In this document: in pieces, positions 17,909 through 27,281 of the stretch
Layout of the letters: every line of letters starts with the position of its first letter
Position numbering within the stretch: position 1 is the stretch's first letter
Assembly (NCBI GenBank): GCA_041691815.1
Contig: JBEPTZ010000004.1
Location: forward strand, 19,054-83,053
Source: 70-18 sp041691815
Lineage (GTDB): Bacteria; Pseudomonadota; Alphaproteobacteria; Acetobacterales; Acetobacteraceae
Direction: 5' to 3'
Length of the DNA: 64,000 bases
Notes under the pieces: model-generated
What the model was told of the DNA's origin: nothing
What the model saw: only the letters and a program-made list of their open reading frames with translations
The model's database searches: none
Position numbers and translations under genes: made by a program

Positions 17909-17991
17909 GCCCGTCGGCCCAGTCTGAACCCTCGGCCCAGTCTGAGCCCTCGACCGGGTCTGAGCCCTCGACCGGGTCTGAGCCCTCGGCC
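17902..17991. repeat. Tandem 18-bp repeat, about five units
   Basis: Four close units of the form GGGTCTGAGCCCTCGACC (17920-17937, 17938-17955, 17956-17973, 17974-17991) preceded by a degenerate unit that overlaps the epimerase stop. The array fills the gap between two convergent genes and ends 3 bp before the amidotransferase stop. Unit length is a multiple of three, so it reads open on several frames, but it is outside both genes. Confidence 0.85.
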
Positions 17992-17994
17992 CGG

Positions 17995-18759
17995 TCAGTC
18001 CGCCGCGGCGGCGGCGCCCATCGCGTGGTCGCGCACGGCCTGCCCGAATACCTCGAAGATGCGGCGGGACACCGCGTCGTGCTCCCAGTCGTATTCCGGG
18101 TGCCATTGCACGCCGACCGCGAAACCGGGCGAGCGGGCGTGGACCGCCTCGATGGTGCCGTCGGGCGCCACCGCGTCGGCCACCAATATGTCGCCCAGCC
18201 GGTCGATCCCCTGGTTGTGCAGCGAGTTGACGCCGAGTTCGGTGGCGCCGGCCACCTGATGCAGCCAGCAGCCGGGGGTGATCCGCACGCTGTGCGCCTT
18301 GCCGGTGCGCATGCGCGGCAGTTTCTGCATCGGGGTCGAGTGGTCCATGTGGCCGGGCAGGTCCTGCAGCCGCTGGTGCAGGCTGCCGCCGAGCGCCACG
18401 TTCATTTCCTGCAGGCCGCGGCAGATCGCCAGCACCGGGATGCCGGCCGCCACCGCGGCGCGGATCAGCGGCAGGGTCATGCCGTCGCGGGCGTCGTCCT
18501 CGGGCGATCCTTCGGCCTGCGGCGGGCCGTTATACAGATGCGGGTTCACGTTGGAGCGGCTGCCGGTGAGGATGATGCCGTCCAGGCGTGACAGCAGGGT
18601 GGCAACGTCGGCATGGGCGCCGTTGGCCGGCAGCAGCACCGCCACCGCGCCGACCACCAGGTCGGTGGCGCGCACATAGGTGTCGGATGCAGCGTGATTC
18701 GGCGTGCCGAAGGTGCCGAACAGCTTGGTGCAGCAGGAAATGCCGATCAGGGGTTTCAT
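17995..18759 (-). CDS. Class I glutamine amidotransferase-like hydrolase (gamma-Glu-GABA hydrolase family)
   Basis: 254 residues of the peptidase C26/PuuD family, which hydrolyses gamma-glutamyl amides such as gamma-glutamyl-GABA. Nucleophile Cys is in LAICRGLQEMN, and the His/Glu pair in QWHPEYD; LTGSRSNVNPHLY is also typical. Start MKPLIGISC at 18759 fits family N-termini; a GTG at 18783 would add eight residues. If it is PuuD-like, a link to the succinate-semialdehyde dehydrogenase at 43752 is possible but speculative, as they are 25 kb apart. Confidence 0.87.
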   Translation of the reverse strand: MKPLIGISCCTKLFGTFGTPNHAASDTYVRATDLVVGAVAVLLPANGAHADVATLLSRLDGIILTGSRSNVNPHLYNGPPQAEGSPEDDARDGMTLPLIRAAVAAGIPVLAICRGLQEMNVALGGSLHQRLQDLPGHMDHSTPMQKLPRMRTGKAHSVRITPGCWLHQVAGATELGVNSLHNQGIDRLGDILVADAVAPDGTIEAVHARSPGFAVGVQWHPEYDWEHDAVSRRIFEVFGQAVRDHAMGAAAAAD

Positions 18760-18882
18760 TTGCGACGCAGTATTACGGATCACTGCGGCAAAATGAAGTC
18801 AAACCGACTCAGCGCCGCCCTGCGTGTGGCGCAGGTGCGTCCTGTGGCAAATATGTCACGTCAGATGATCGGCTTTGCGCCG

Positions 18883-19521
18883 CTATCCGCCCTTGCCGTA
18901 GCCGGGGCCGGGGTCGACGAACTCGAACAGTTTGGGGTCGAAGTTGCCGCCGCGCTCGATCTTGAACAGCGAAACCCGCGTCTCGTTCTGCTGCGCGTCG
19001 ACCACCGCCCATTGCCGCAGCGCCAGCGGGTTGTCGGCGAAGATCAGCGTCAGGCTGCCGTCGCCGGGGCTGGAACTGCGGATCAGGCTGACCTGCAACT
19101 GGCCGGGCTGGCGGGTGACCGCGGTGACGGTGACGGCGCCGGACAGGTGGATGTTGTCGGACAGCAGGATGCCGAGCGGGGTGGACGAGAGCGGCAGCCG
19201 CGAGACTTGCTGCAACTGCTTGTCCTGGAAGATCACCTCGCCGTAATTGGCCACCAGCAGGAACGGGCTGGGCGGATCGTACTGAAACCGCATGCGCCCC
19301 GGCCGGGCGATCCAGGCGGTGCCTTCGCTGGTGCGCCCGGAGGCGTCCACCTGAAGGAAGTGCGCTTTCAGCGCGTGCAGGCTGCCGAGATAGGCCTCCA
19401 CCCTGGCGATATCCGCCCGGTCCTGCGCGGTCGGCGCCAGCGGCGCGAGCGATGGCTGGGCAGCAGCCGGGGCGGCGGCCAGCGGCAGCAAGGCGAGCGA
19501 AAACAGCGTGCGACGGTTCAT
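18883..19521 (-). CDS. lolA: Outer membrane lipoprotein carrier protein LolA
   Basis: About 212 residues with an export signal (MNRRTLFSLALLPL... cleaved near AAAQP). LolA ferries lipoproteins from the LolCDE complex across the periplasm to the outer membrane. The pattern of amphipathic strands around LKAHFLQVDASGRTSEGTAWI, RPGRMRFQYDPPSP and LFEFVDP is characteristic of the family. A start at 19539 is also possible. In many alphaproteobacteria lolA follows ftsK; here it sits downstream of an MFS gene (62 bp). Confidence 0.88.
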   Translation of the reverse strand: MNRRTLFSLALLPLAAAPAAAQPSLAPLAPTAQDRADIARVEAYLGSLHALKAHFLQVDASGRTSEGTAWIARPGRMRFQYDPPSPFLLVANYGEVIFQDKQLQQVSRLPLSSTPLGILLSDNIHLSGAVTVTAVTRQPGQLQVSLIRSSSPGDGSLTLIFADNPLALRQWAVVDAQQNETRVSLFKIERGGNFDPKLFEFVDPGPGYGKGG

Positions 19522-19583
19522 GAGCAGGGATGGGGTCATGAGCGGGGATGTGGCATCACCGGCGCCGAAATCAAAGCCCCAGG

Positions 19584-20816
19584 CTACTCGGCGGCGACCG
19601 CGACGCCCTGCGGCGGCAACTCGCGCTCCCACAACTCCGGGTTCAGTTCCTCCGGCCGGTCAGGGAAGAATATCGCGCAGCCCAGGGTGACCAGCGCAAA
19701 CACCGCCAGCACCATCAGCGCCACCGACGAACTGCCGAAACGGTCATGCAGGAAGCCGACCAGCGGGGCGGCGATCGCGGCGCCGAGGAAGCCGACGAAG
19801 AAGCGTATGGAATACATCCGCGTGCGCAGCGGCGGCGAGATGTAGCGCGCCGTCATGGTCTCGTTGACCGTCACCTGGCCGAACACCACGGCCGCCACCA
19901 CGCCGGCCAGCGGCACCACCAGCCAGCCATTGGCCAGCGCCAGCGCCACCATCGCCGGCGCCAGCACCAGCCCCAGCGGCAGGAACACCCGCTTCAGCGT
20001 GGTGCGGTCGATCATCCGGCCGACGGTGAACTGGGTCACCGCGCCGCACAGCGTGGCCACCGTGGCGGCGACGCCGGCCAGCGGCAGCAGGTCGGGCGCG
20101 CCGGCCAGCCGCTCCTGCATCAGCTTCGGCAGCAGCAGGGTGAAGGCGTTGAACACCAGCCCGGAGACCGCGGCGATCAGCAGCAGCACGATCACCGCGC
20201 GGCGCACCATATAGGGCGGGATGGTGGGGAACTTGCCGGCCGCCCGCCGCGCCATGTGGTCCACCGGCGGCTGGCGAAACCACAGCACGCCCACCGCCAT
20301 GCAGGCCAGCCCGGGCAGGATGAACGCCCAGTGCCAGCCATAGCGCACCGCGACGAAGGCGGTGAACATCGGCGCCATCGCCACGCCGACATTGCCGAAC
20401 ACGCCGTTCAGCCCGATCGCCCGGCCCGGCTTGTCGCCCGCCACCTCCACCAGCAAGGCGGTGCCGATCGGATGGTAGATGGCGGCGAACAGGCCGACCG
20501 CCGCCAGCGCCAGGCCCAGCATCAGCGGCGTGCTTACCAGCCCGGTTACCACCAGCGAGGCGCCGGTGCCGAAAAAGAACAGCGTCATCAGATGATGCCG
20601 CCCGAAGCGCTGCGCCAGCCAGCCTTGCGGCAGCGCCATCAGGCCGTAGAGCACGAAGCTGCCGGTCGCCAGTGCCAGGATCGGCCCATACTCGTCGCCG
20701 AACGGTCCGCCCGGCCGCGCCATCGCCAGCACCGCCGTCGGCAGGATCAGCAGGCAGTAGTGGGTGAAGCTGTGCGCCGCGTTGATCAGCATGGTTGTCT
20801 GGCGGGCGGGGGTCAT
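19584..20816 (-). CDS. MFS transporter
   Basis: 410-residue major facilitator with about twelve membrane segments. The opening INAAHSFTHYCLLILPTAV and the loop AQRFGRHH after the second helix resemble the Fsr/YfcJ-like branch; AAIYHPIGTALLVE is also typical of it. The substrate is unknown. It is divergent from the class II aldolase gene by 136 bp and upstream of lolA on the same strand. Confidence 0.82.
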   Translation of the reverse strand: MTPARQTTMLINAAHSFTHYCLLILPTAVLAMARPGGPFGDEYGPILALATGSFVLYGLMALPQGWLAQRFGRHHLMTLFFFGTGASLVVTGLVSTPLMLGLALAAVGLFAAIYHPIGTALLVEVAGDKPGRAIGLNGVFGNVGVAMAPMFTAFVAVRYGWHWAFILPGLACMAVGVLWFRQPPVDHMARRAAGKFPTIPPYMVRRAVIVLLLIAAVSGLVFNAFTLLLPKLMQERLAGAPDLLPLAGVAATVATLCGAVTQFTVGRMIDRTTLKRVFLPLGLVLAPAMVALALANGWLVVPLAGVVAAVVFGQVTVNETMTARYISPPLRTRMYSIRFFVGFLGAAIAAPLVGFLHDRFGSSSVALMVLAVFALVTLGCAIFFPDRPEELNPELWERELPPQGVAVAAE

Positions 20817-20952
20817 CGGCCGTTTCCTTCAGGCAATGCTTCAACCTTGCCGTCAAAACAGCCGATCTGGCAAGCGCATGGCTTGGCAAATCCGCCGGCC
20901 CAGCGCACCATTCGACCCAATATGCCTGAGACCATTATCGAGGGGGCCGGCA

Positions 20953-21714
20953 ATGTCCGCAATCATCAAGCACCGAACCGACAGCGATGCCGAGGCGGCG
21001 GAATGGGCGCTGCGCTGCGACATGGCGGCGGTGTTCCGCGTCTCTGCCCGGCTGGGCTGGAACGAGCAGATCGGCAACCACAACTCGCTGATGCTGCCCG
21101 GCGCCGAACCGCATTTCCTGATCAACCCGCGCGGCTGGCGGTTCGAGGAGCTGACCGCCTCCAGCCTGATCGTCTGCGACCTCGACGGCAATGTGCTGCG
21201 CGGCGAGGGCGAGTTGCGCAAGGTCGCCTTCCACATCCACGCCCGCATCCATCTGCGCCGGCCGGAGGCGGCTTGCGTGATGCATGTGCATCCGCAATAC
21301 CTCACCGCGCTGTCGATGCTGGAAACCCCGGCGTTCAGCCTGTCGCATCATAACAATCTGGCGTTGAACGACCGCCTGGTGGTCGACCTGGAGGGCGACG
21401 AACCGGTCGGCAACAGCTCCGAGGGCGACCGCATCGCCGACCTGATGGGCAGCCACAGCATCATGCTGATGGCCAGCCACGGCGTTACCGTGGTCGGCGC
21501 CACGGTGGCCGATGCGTTTGACGAACTGCACAGCGCCGAACGCACCGCGATGTACCAGGTGACCGCGATGTCCACCGGCCAGAAACTGCGCCAACTGCCG
21601 CAGCACCTGCGCCGCAACTACCATGGCCCCTGGGGCGGCCGCGCCGATGCGGCCATGCATCTGGCCGCCTGGCGACGGATCCTGGACAAGGAAGGCTCGG
21701 ATTACGCGCATTGA
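20953..21714 (+). CDS. Class II aldolase/adducin-family protein
   Basis: 253 residues. Family members are zinc- or manganese-dependent aldolases, epimerases or decarboxylases of small sugars and hydroxy acids. Metal-binding histidines are seen in VMHVHPQYLTAL and ASHGVTVVG, with GNHNSLML as the substrate loop. The ATG at 20953 is preceded by GAGGGGG; longer in-frame starts upstream overlap the divergent promoter region. Its stop overlaps the TTG start of the YggS gene, so the two are probably co-translated. The reaction is unassigned. Confidence 0.83.
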   Translation: MSAIIKHRTDSDAEAAEWALRCDMAAVFRVSARLGWNEQIGNHNSLMLPGAEPHFLINPRGWRFEELTASSLIVCDLDGNVLRGEGELRKVAFHIHARIHLRRPEAACVMHVHPQYLTALSMLETPAFSLSHHNNLALNDRLVVDLEGDEPVGNSSEGDRIADLMGSHSIMLMASHGVTVVGATVADAFDELHSAERTAMYQVTAMSTGQKLRQLPQHLRRNYHGPWGGRADAAMHLAAWRRILDKEGSDYAH

Positions 21715-22478
21715 ACGGCGAACTTTCGGCCGAGGACATTGCCCGCTTCGGCGAACATCCGGCCGAAACCTTCGCGGCGAACCTGAAGGCGGTGGGCGAG
21801 CGCATCGCCGCGGCCTGCGGTCGCAGCGGCCGCGATCCGGGCGAGGTACGGTTGTTGCCGGTCACCAAGACGGTTCCCGCCGACATCCTGCGTCTGGCCT
21901 TCGCCGCCGGCATCGCGGATTTCGGCGAGAACAAGCTGCAGGAGGCGCGCGAAAAGCAGGCAGCCCTCGCTGATCTGGCGATAAGCTGGAGCATCATCGG
22001 CCACCTGCAGACCAACAAGGTGAAGTATCTGGTCCGCTTCGCGCGCGAGTTCCATGCCCTGGACAGCCTCCGGCTGGCGGAGGAACTGAACCGCCGCCTG
22101 GATGCCGAGGACCGCGATCTCGACGTGTTCGTCCAGGTCAACACCTCGGGTGAGGCCAGCAAATACGGCCTGCAGCCGGGCGATCTGATGCCGTTCGTCG
22201 ATCGGCTGTCCGACTACCCAAGGCTGAGACCGCGCGGCCTGATGACCTTGGCGATCTTCAGCGCCGAAGCCGAGCGAGTGCGCACCTGTTTCCGCCTGCT
22301 GCGCGATTTGCGCGACCGCGCGGTGGCCAGCCATCCCGGCATCACGCAACTGTCGATGGGCATGTCGGGCGACTACGAGGTGGCGATCGAGGAAGGTGCC
22401 AGCGTGGTGCGGGTCGGGCAGGCGATCTTCGGCCCGCGCCCGACCGCCGATTCGCTCTACTGGCCCGGCCTCACCTGA
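21711..22478 (+). CDS. YggS-family PLP homeostasis protein
   Basis: 255 residues, a single TIM-barrel PLP-binding protein related to the N-terminal domain of alanine racemase, with a role in vitamin B6 and amino acid balance. The PLP lysine is in LLPVTKTVPAD. FGENKLQEA, HLQTNKVKYL and LSMGMSGDYEVAIEEG are family hallmarks. The start is a TTG at 21711 overlapping the aldolase stop (TTGA); no nearby ATG fits. It is convergent with the next gene (3 bp gap). Confidence 0.9.
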   Translation: MNGELSAEDIARFGEHPAETFAANLKAVGERIAAACGRSGRDPGEVRLLPVTKTVPADILRLAFAAGIADFGENKLQEAREKQAALADLAISWSIIGHLQTNKVKYLVRFAREFHALDSLRLAEELNRRLDAEDRDLDVFVQVNTSGEASKYGLQPGDLMPFVDRLSDYPRLRPRGLMTLAIFSAEAERVRTCFRLLRDLRDRAVASHPGITQLSMGMSGDYEVAIEEGASVVRVGQAIFGPRPTADSLYWPGLT

Positions 22479-22481
22479 GGC

Positions 22482-23285
22482 TCAGCCGGCGAGCAGGCGG
22501 CCATAGCCGCTTACCGGCGCGCGAACGCCGCAGGCGCGTAGCGCAGACCACAGGCTCACCTGGTTGGCGGTCAGCACCGGCCGCTGCAGATCGCGCTCCA
22601 GTGCCTCGATGATGCCGACGCAGCGAAACCCGGTGCCGGCGATGAAGACCCCGTCGGCGCTCTCCGGGCAGGCGGCGCGGATTTGCCCGTACAATGGCTC
22701 GATCTCCTGCTCGAAGCCCATGCCGAGCGGATACAGTTCGCCGGGCGGCAGGTCGCGCCATTTGCGGCCGGGATCGTAACGCAGATGCCCGGCCGGCTCG
22801 CAGCCGCGCTCGGTGTAATAGCGCAGCGCCGCTTCCAGGATGGCGTCGTTATACCACGGCGGCAGCACCAGGAACGGGCGCCGACAACCGGCGCTGCGCA
22901 GCGCCGCCAGGCTGTCCAGCCCGTTGGTGCTCACCGCCACGCCGGGTGGCAGCAGCGTCGCCAGCCGCTCCACCACCGCCTCGTCCCAGCCGGTGCCGCC
23001 GAGGATGCTGCTCGAACTATGCCCCAGCACCACCGCCGACAGGCGCATGCTGGCGAATTGCCGGCAGCCGCGCTCCAGATCCTCCTCAAGCTCGACGCCG
23101 GCGCGATCCGCCCGCCACCGCGCCCAGGGCGCCCGCGCCGTCACCCGTGCGGCGTGCACCGAGACATGCGGCGGCGCCATCGCCCACCATTCGGCCTCCG
23201 GCACCGCCTCGTTGCCGACGATGAACATGCCGATCCGGGCCTGCCAGCCCCAGTTGTCGTTCTGCGCCACGGTCAATTCGCTCAT
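22482..23285 (-). CDS. Asp/Glu racemase-superfamily protein (maleate isomerase/arylmalonate decarboxylase-like)
   Basis: 267 residues. The overall pattern (RIGMFIVGNEAVPEAEWW, VVLGHSSSSILGG, AVSTNGLDSLAALR, GVFIAGTGFRCVG) fits the two-lobed maleate isomerase/AMDase family. Where relatives carry catalytic cysteines (first lobe ...CTS, second lobe ...SCTN), this protein has HSSSS and AGTGFRC, so the usual two-cysteine mechanism looks altered. Divergent from the molybdenum hydroxylase by 117 bp, hinting at a shared catabolic role. Start at MSELTVAQ (23285); the frame extends upstream without support. Confidence 0.68.
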   Translation of the reverse strand: MSELTVAQNDNWGWQARIGMFIVGNEAVPEAEWWAMAPPHVSVHAARVTARAPWARWRADRAGVELEEDLERGCRQFASMRLSAVVLGHSSSSILGGTGWDEAVVERLATLLPPGVAVSTNGLDSLAALRSAGCRRPFLVLPPWYNDAILEAALRYYTERGCEPAGHLRYDPGRKWRDLPPGELYPLGMGFEQEIEPLYGQIRAACPESADGVFIAGTGFRCVGIIEALERDLQRPVLTANQVSLWSALRACGVRAPVSGYGRLLAG

Positions 23286-23402
23286 TCCCGGTTGCTCGGC
23301 GCATGATCGCCGCCGTGGCCGGCCGCGTCCAGGGCTGGCGAACTGGCAAAATCCCGGCGATGCTGGCATCTATCGGCGGGTTACCGGCAAGGAAGTTCAG
23401 GC

Positions 23403-25715
23403 ATGACGACAGGCTTCAGGGGGCAGTCGGTCCGGCGGCTGGAGGACGAGCGCTTCCTGGTCGGCCGCGGCCGCTTCATCGAGGACATCGACGCGCCGGG
23501 CCAGGCCTGGATGCAGGTGGTACGCTCGCCGCACGCGCATGCCCGCATCACCGCTGTTGCAACAGCCGCCGCCGCCATGCCGGGCGTGCTCGGGGTGTTT
23601 ACCGCCGCCGACCTCGCCGACCTCGGGCCGCTGCCCTGCACCGTGCGGGTCGCCAGCGTGCAACCGATGGCCTCGCCGCCGCACCCGGCGCTGGCGGTCG
23701 GCCGGGTCCGCCATGTCGGCGATCCCGTCACCTTCGTCGTCGCCACCAGCCGCGACGCCGCGCGCAATGCCGCCGAGGCGGTGATAGTCGACTATGAAAC
23801 GCTGCCGGTGATCACCGACCCGGCCGCCGCCCTGCGCGAGGGCGCCCCGCAACTTTGGGACGAGGCGCCCGGCAATCTCAGCTACCGCTTCCAGAAGGGC
23901 GACAGTGCCGCGGTGCAGGCCGCGCTGGCCGCGGCCGCTCATGTCGTTGAGCTCGAACTGGTCAACAACCGCATCGTCATCGCTGCGCTGGAAACCCGTG
24001 GCGGCATCGCCAGCTACGATGACGCACAGGGCTACCACCTGCAGTTTTCCGGCGCCGGGGTGCACGGGCTGCAGGCCGAACTGGCCGGCACCGTGTTCCA
24101 TGAGCCGGCCGGCCGGATGCGCGTCTCCTGCCCCGATGTCGGCGGCGGCTTCGGCGTCAAGAGCGCGTTGTATCCGGAATGGGTGATGCTGCTGTGGGCG
24201 GCGCGTCGCGTCGGGCGTCCGATCAAATGGATCGGCGAGCGGGTCGAGGATTTCATCACCACCGCGCAAGGCCGCGCCAACCTCACCCGCGCCCGCCTGG
24301 CGCTCGACGCCGAGGGCAACTTCCTCGCACTCGACGTCGACACCATCGCCGAGCTCGGCGCCTATCTCTCCTCCGGCGGCCCCGGCAGTTCCACCACCGC
24401 GCCGGCCAACGCGATGGGCAGCGGCTACGTGATTCCGGCGATCTTCATGGATGTGCGCGGCGTGTTCACCAACACCGTGCCGATCGACGCCTATCGCGGC
24501 GCCGGCAAGCCCGAGGTCAACTACATGATCGAGCGGCTGATCGACGAAGCGGCGCGCGCCTGCGGCTTCGACCGGATCGCGCTGCGCCGCCGCAACCTGG
24601 TCCGCCAGTTCCCCTACCACAAGGCGCTCGGCACGGTGATCGATTGCGGCCGCTTCGCCGAAAACCTCGACGCCGCCATCCTGGCCGCCGACCACGCCGG
24701 CTTCCCGGCCCGCCGCGACGCCTCGCGCCAGCGCGGCCAACTGCGCGGCATCGGCATCACCTGCTTCATGGAAACCGCGCGCGGCGCGCCCAACGAGGGC
24801 GCCGAAATCCGCTTCGAGGCCGACGGCACGGTGACCCTCGTGGTCGGCACCCAGTCCAACGGCATGGGCCATGAGACCAGCTACCGGCAGATCGCCGCCG
24901 ACCTGCTCGGCCTGCCGTTGGCCGCCTTCCGCTACGTGCAGGCCGACACCCTGCTGGTGCGCGACGGCAACGGCCACGGCGGCGCCCGCTCGATGCACAT
25001 GGGCGGCTCGGCCCTGGTCAAGGCGGTGCAGACCATGCTGGCCAAGGGCCGCAGTGTCGCCGCCGGCCTGTTGCAGGCGCCGCAGGAGCAGGTGGAATTC
25101 GCCGATGGCCGCTTCGTGGTTCGCGGCGACCCGGCGCGCGGCATCGACCTGCTGAGCGTCGCCGCCGCCGCGCGCGACCCCTCCTCGCCGGCCGGGGATG
25201 CCTCGGGCCTGGACACCTATGTCTGGAACCTGCTCGACCTGATCACCTTCCCCAATGGCTGTCACATCGCCGAGGTCGAGATCGACCGCGACACCGGCGA
25301 GGTCATCCTGAGCCGCTACACCGCGGTGGACGATTTCGGCACCCTGCTCAACCCGATGCTGACCCTCGGCCAAGTCCAGGGCGGCGTCGTCCAGGGCATC
25401 GGCCAGGCGCTGCTTGAGCACACCGTCTACGATCCCGACTCCGGCCAATTGCTGAGCGGCTCGCTGATGGACTACACGCTGCCCCGCGCCTCAGACATTC
25501 CGCCGCTCGACATCACCTTCAGCGGCGTGCCCACCGCCGCCAATCCGCTCGGCCTGAAGGGCGCCGGCCAGGCCGGCGCGATCGCCTCGCCGCAAGCGGT
25601 GGTCTGCGCGGTACTCGACGCGCTGGCCCCGCTCGGGGTCAGCCATGTCGACATGCCGGTCACCGCCGAGCGCGTCTGGCGGGCCATGCAGGGCCATAAA
25701 CCGGCGGCTGTGTGA
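23403..25715 (+). CDS. Xanthine dehydrogenase-family molybdopterin-binding (large) subunit
   Basis: 770 residues, the usual length for CoxL/XdhB-type large subunits, which bind the molybdenum cofactor and hydroxylate aldehydes, heterocycles or CO. Visible are SVRRLEDERFLVGRG, SPHAHARI, GGGFGVKSALYPEW, DAYRGAGKPE and GIGQALLE. In the C-terminal motif that usually reads KGxGE, with the catalytic Glu, this protein has KGAGQAGA (Gln723, codon CAG). No medium (FAD) or small (2Fe-2S) subunit gene lies on either side, so electron transfer partners must be elsewhere or the protein is not a standard hydroxylase. Confidence 0.88.
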   Translation: MTTGFRGQSVRRLEDERFLVGRGRFIEDIDAPGQAWMQVVRSPHAHARITAVATAAAAMPGVLGVFTAADLADLGPLPCTVRVASVQPMASPPHPALAVGRVRHVGDPVTFVVATSRDAARNAAEAVIVDYETLPVITDPAAALREGAPQLWDEAPGNLSYRFQKGDSAAVQAALAAAAHVVELELVNNRIVIAALETRGGIASYDDAQGYHLQFSGAGVHGLQAELAGTVFHEPAGRMRVSCPDVGGGFGVKSALYPEWVMLLWAARRVGRPIKWIGERVEDFITTAQGRANLTRARLALDAEGNFLALDVDTIAELGAYLSSGGPGSSTTAPANAMGSGYVIPAIFMDVRGVFTNTVPIDAYRGAGKPEVNYMIERLIDEAARACGFDRIALRRRNLVRQFPYHKALGTVIDCGRFAENLDAAILAADHAGFPARRDASRQRGQLRGIGITCFMETARGAPNEGAEIRFEADGTVTLVVGTQSNGMGHETSYRQIAADLLGLPLAAFRYVQADTLLVRDGNGHGGARSMHMGGSALVKAVQTMLAKGRSVAAGLLQAPQEQVEFADGRFVVRGDPARGIDLLSVAAAARDPSSPAGDASGLDTYVWNLLDLITFPNGCHIAEVEIDRDTGEVILSRYTAVDDFGTLLNPMLTLGQVQGGVVQGIGQALLEHTVYDPDSGQLLSGSLMDYTLPRASDIPPLDITFSGVPTAANPLGLKGAGQAGAIASPQAVVCAVLDALAPLGVSHVDMPVTAERVWRAMQGHKPAAV

Positions 25716-25810
25716 TGCCGCTCGATGGAGATGATCATGCCAGCCCCCGCGCCACTCACATCGAATCGCCGGACCGGCGCACTGCTTTAACTCCGCCGTC
25801 GAGGTAGCCC

Positions 25811-27256
25811 ATGGCCGCGAAAACCACACTCAACGCCAAGAACCTCGCAGCCCTGGGCGCGGAGCGTCTGGCCGCCCTGCTGATCGAGATCAGCACCGGG
25901 GATGCCGCGGCGAAACGCCATCTGCGCATGGCGCTCGCCGCGGCGCAGAGTCCGACCGACCTGGCCAAGGAGGTGCGAAAGCGCCTCGCCACCCTGGCCC
26001 GCGCCCGCTCCTTCGTGGACTGGTCGGGCATCCGCTCGCTGGCCGCCGATCTCGACACCCAGCGCCGGGCAATCGTCGAAACCGTGGCGAAATCCGACCC
26101 CGATGAAGCCCTCGAACTGATGTGGCGCTTCATGGCCCTGGCCGCGTCGATCTTTGACCGTTGCGACGACAGCAACGGCACTGTCGGGCGCGTATTCGGT
26201 CAGGCCTGCGCCGACATCGGCATGCTCGCCGGCAATGCCAGCGCCGGCGCCGAATCCCTGGCCAACCAGGTGTTCGCCGCCCTGCTCGCCAATGACTACG
26301 GCCAGTTCGACGGCCTGATTGCAGTCACCGCCCCCGCACTTGGCCGGCCAGGCCTCGAGCACCTCAAGCGCCGCGTCATCGCCCTCGCCAACCAGCCGGT
26401 CGAGCGCCCGGCCGCCAAAGACCGCAGGGAGATCGGCTGGTCATCCTCGGGGCCGATCTACGCCGACGAGATGGCCGAACGGTCACGCGTCAGCACCGTC
26501 CGGCAGGCCCTGCAGGACATCGCCGACGCCCAGGGTGACGCCGATGCCTTCATCGCCCAATACGACGAAACCGCCCGCAAGGTCCCGAAAATCGCCGCCG
26601 AGATCGCCCGCCGCCTGCTCAGCGCCGGCCGCGCCGAGCAAGCCCTCGCCGCCATCAACGCCGCCGAACCCCGCCGCCCCGGAGAATGGGACTGGCCCGA
26701 CTTCGACTGGGAGGATGCCCGGATCGACACCCTCGATGCCCTCGGCCGCAGCGAAGACGCCCAGCGCGCCCGATGGACCTGCTTCGAGCGCTCGCTCTCG
26801 CCGACCCATCTGCGCGCCTATCTGAAGCGACTGCCCGACTTCGACGATGTCGAGGCCGAAGCAAAGGCGCTGGACCACGCCCAGCACTTCCCCAACCACC
26901 TCGCCGCCCTGTGGTTTCTGGCCTCCTGGCCGGCCCTGGACCACGCGGCCAGGCTGGTGATCGCGCACGCCCCCGAACTCGACGGCGCCCGCTATGAAAT
27001 CCTGAGCCCGGCCGCCGACGCGCTGGCCGCCCGGCACAAGCTGGCCGCCACGCTGGTGCTGCGGGCGATGATCGACTTCACCCTGAGCAAAGCCCGCTCC
27101 ACCCGCTACCGCCACGCCGCCCGCCACCTGCAGGATTGCGCCGGCCTGGCCTCGGCTATCGCGGATTTCGGCGCCTTCGAAACCCACGATGCCTACCTGT
27201 CACGCCTGCGCCGGCAACACCCCCGCACCCAGTCATTCTGGAGCCTGATGGCCTGA
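25811..27256 (+). CDS. DUF6880-like protein of unknown function
   Basis: 481 residues, largely alpha-helical by composition, with many Ala/Leu/Arg helices and repeat-like segments in the C-terminal two thirds (for example ARRLLSAGRAEQALAAI) that suggest a TPR-like solenoid. The N-terminus AKTTLNAKNLAALGAERLA and FVDWSGIRSLAADLDTQRR match what I recall of DUF6880 proteins. No signal peptide or catalytic motif is seen. It stands 95 bp after the molybdenum hydroxylase, without evidence of a functional link. Confidence 0.7.
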   Translation: MAAKTTLNAKNLAALGAERLAALLIEISTGDAAAKRHLRMALAAAQSPTDLAKEVRKRLATLARARSFVDWSGIRSLAADLDTQRRAIVETVAKSDPDEALELMWRFMALAASIFDRCDDSNGTVGRVFGQACADIGMLAGNASAGAESLANQVFAALLANDYGQFDGLIAVTAPALGRPGLEHLKRRVIALANQPVERPAAKDRREIGWSSSGPIYADEMAERSRVSTVRQALQDIADAQGDADAFIAQYDETARKVPKIAAEIARRLLSAGRAEQALAAINAAEPRRPGEWDWPDFDWEDARIDTLDALGRSEDAQRARWTCFERSLSPTHLRAYLKRLPDFDDVEAEAKALDHAQHFPNHLAALWFLASWPALDHAARLVIAHAPELDGARYEILSPAADALAARHKLAATLVLRAMIDFTLSKARSTRYRHAARHLQDCAGLASAIADFGAFETHDAYLSRLRRQHPRTQSFWSLMA

Positions 27257-27281
27257 TCCCCGGCGCCGATGCCGGCGCGCC

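Noticed and set aside
17902..17991. CRISPR array
   Set aside because: Units of 18 bp are directly abutting without spacers, so this is a plain tandem repeat.
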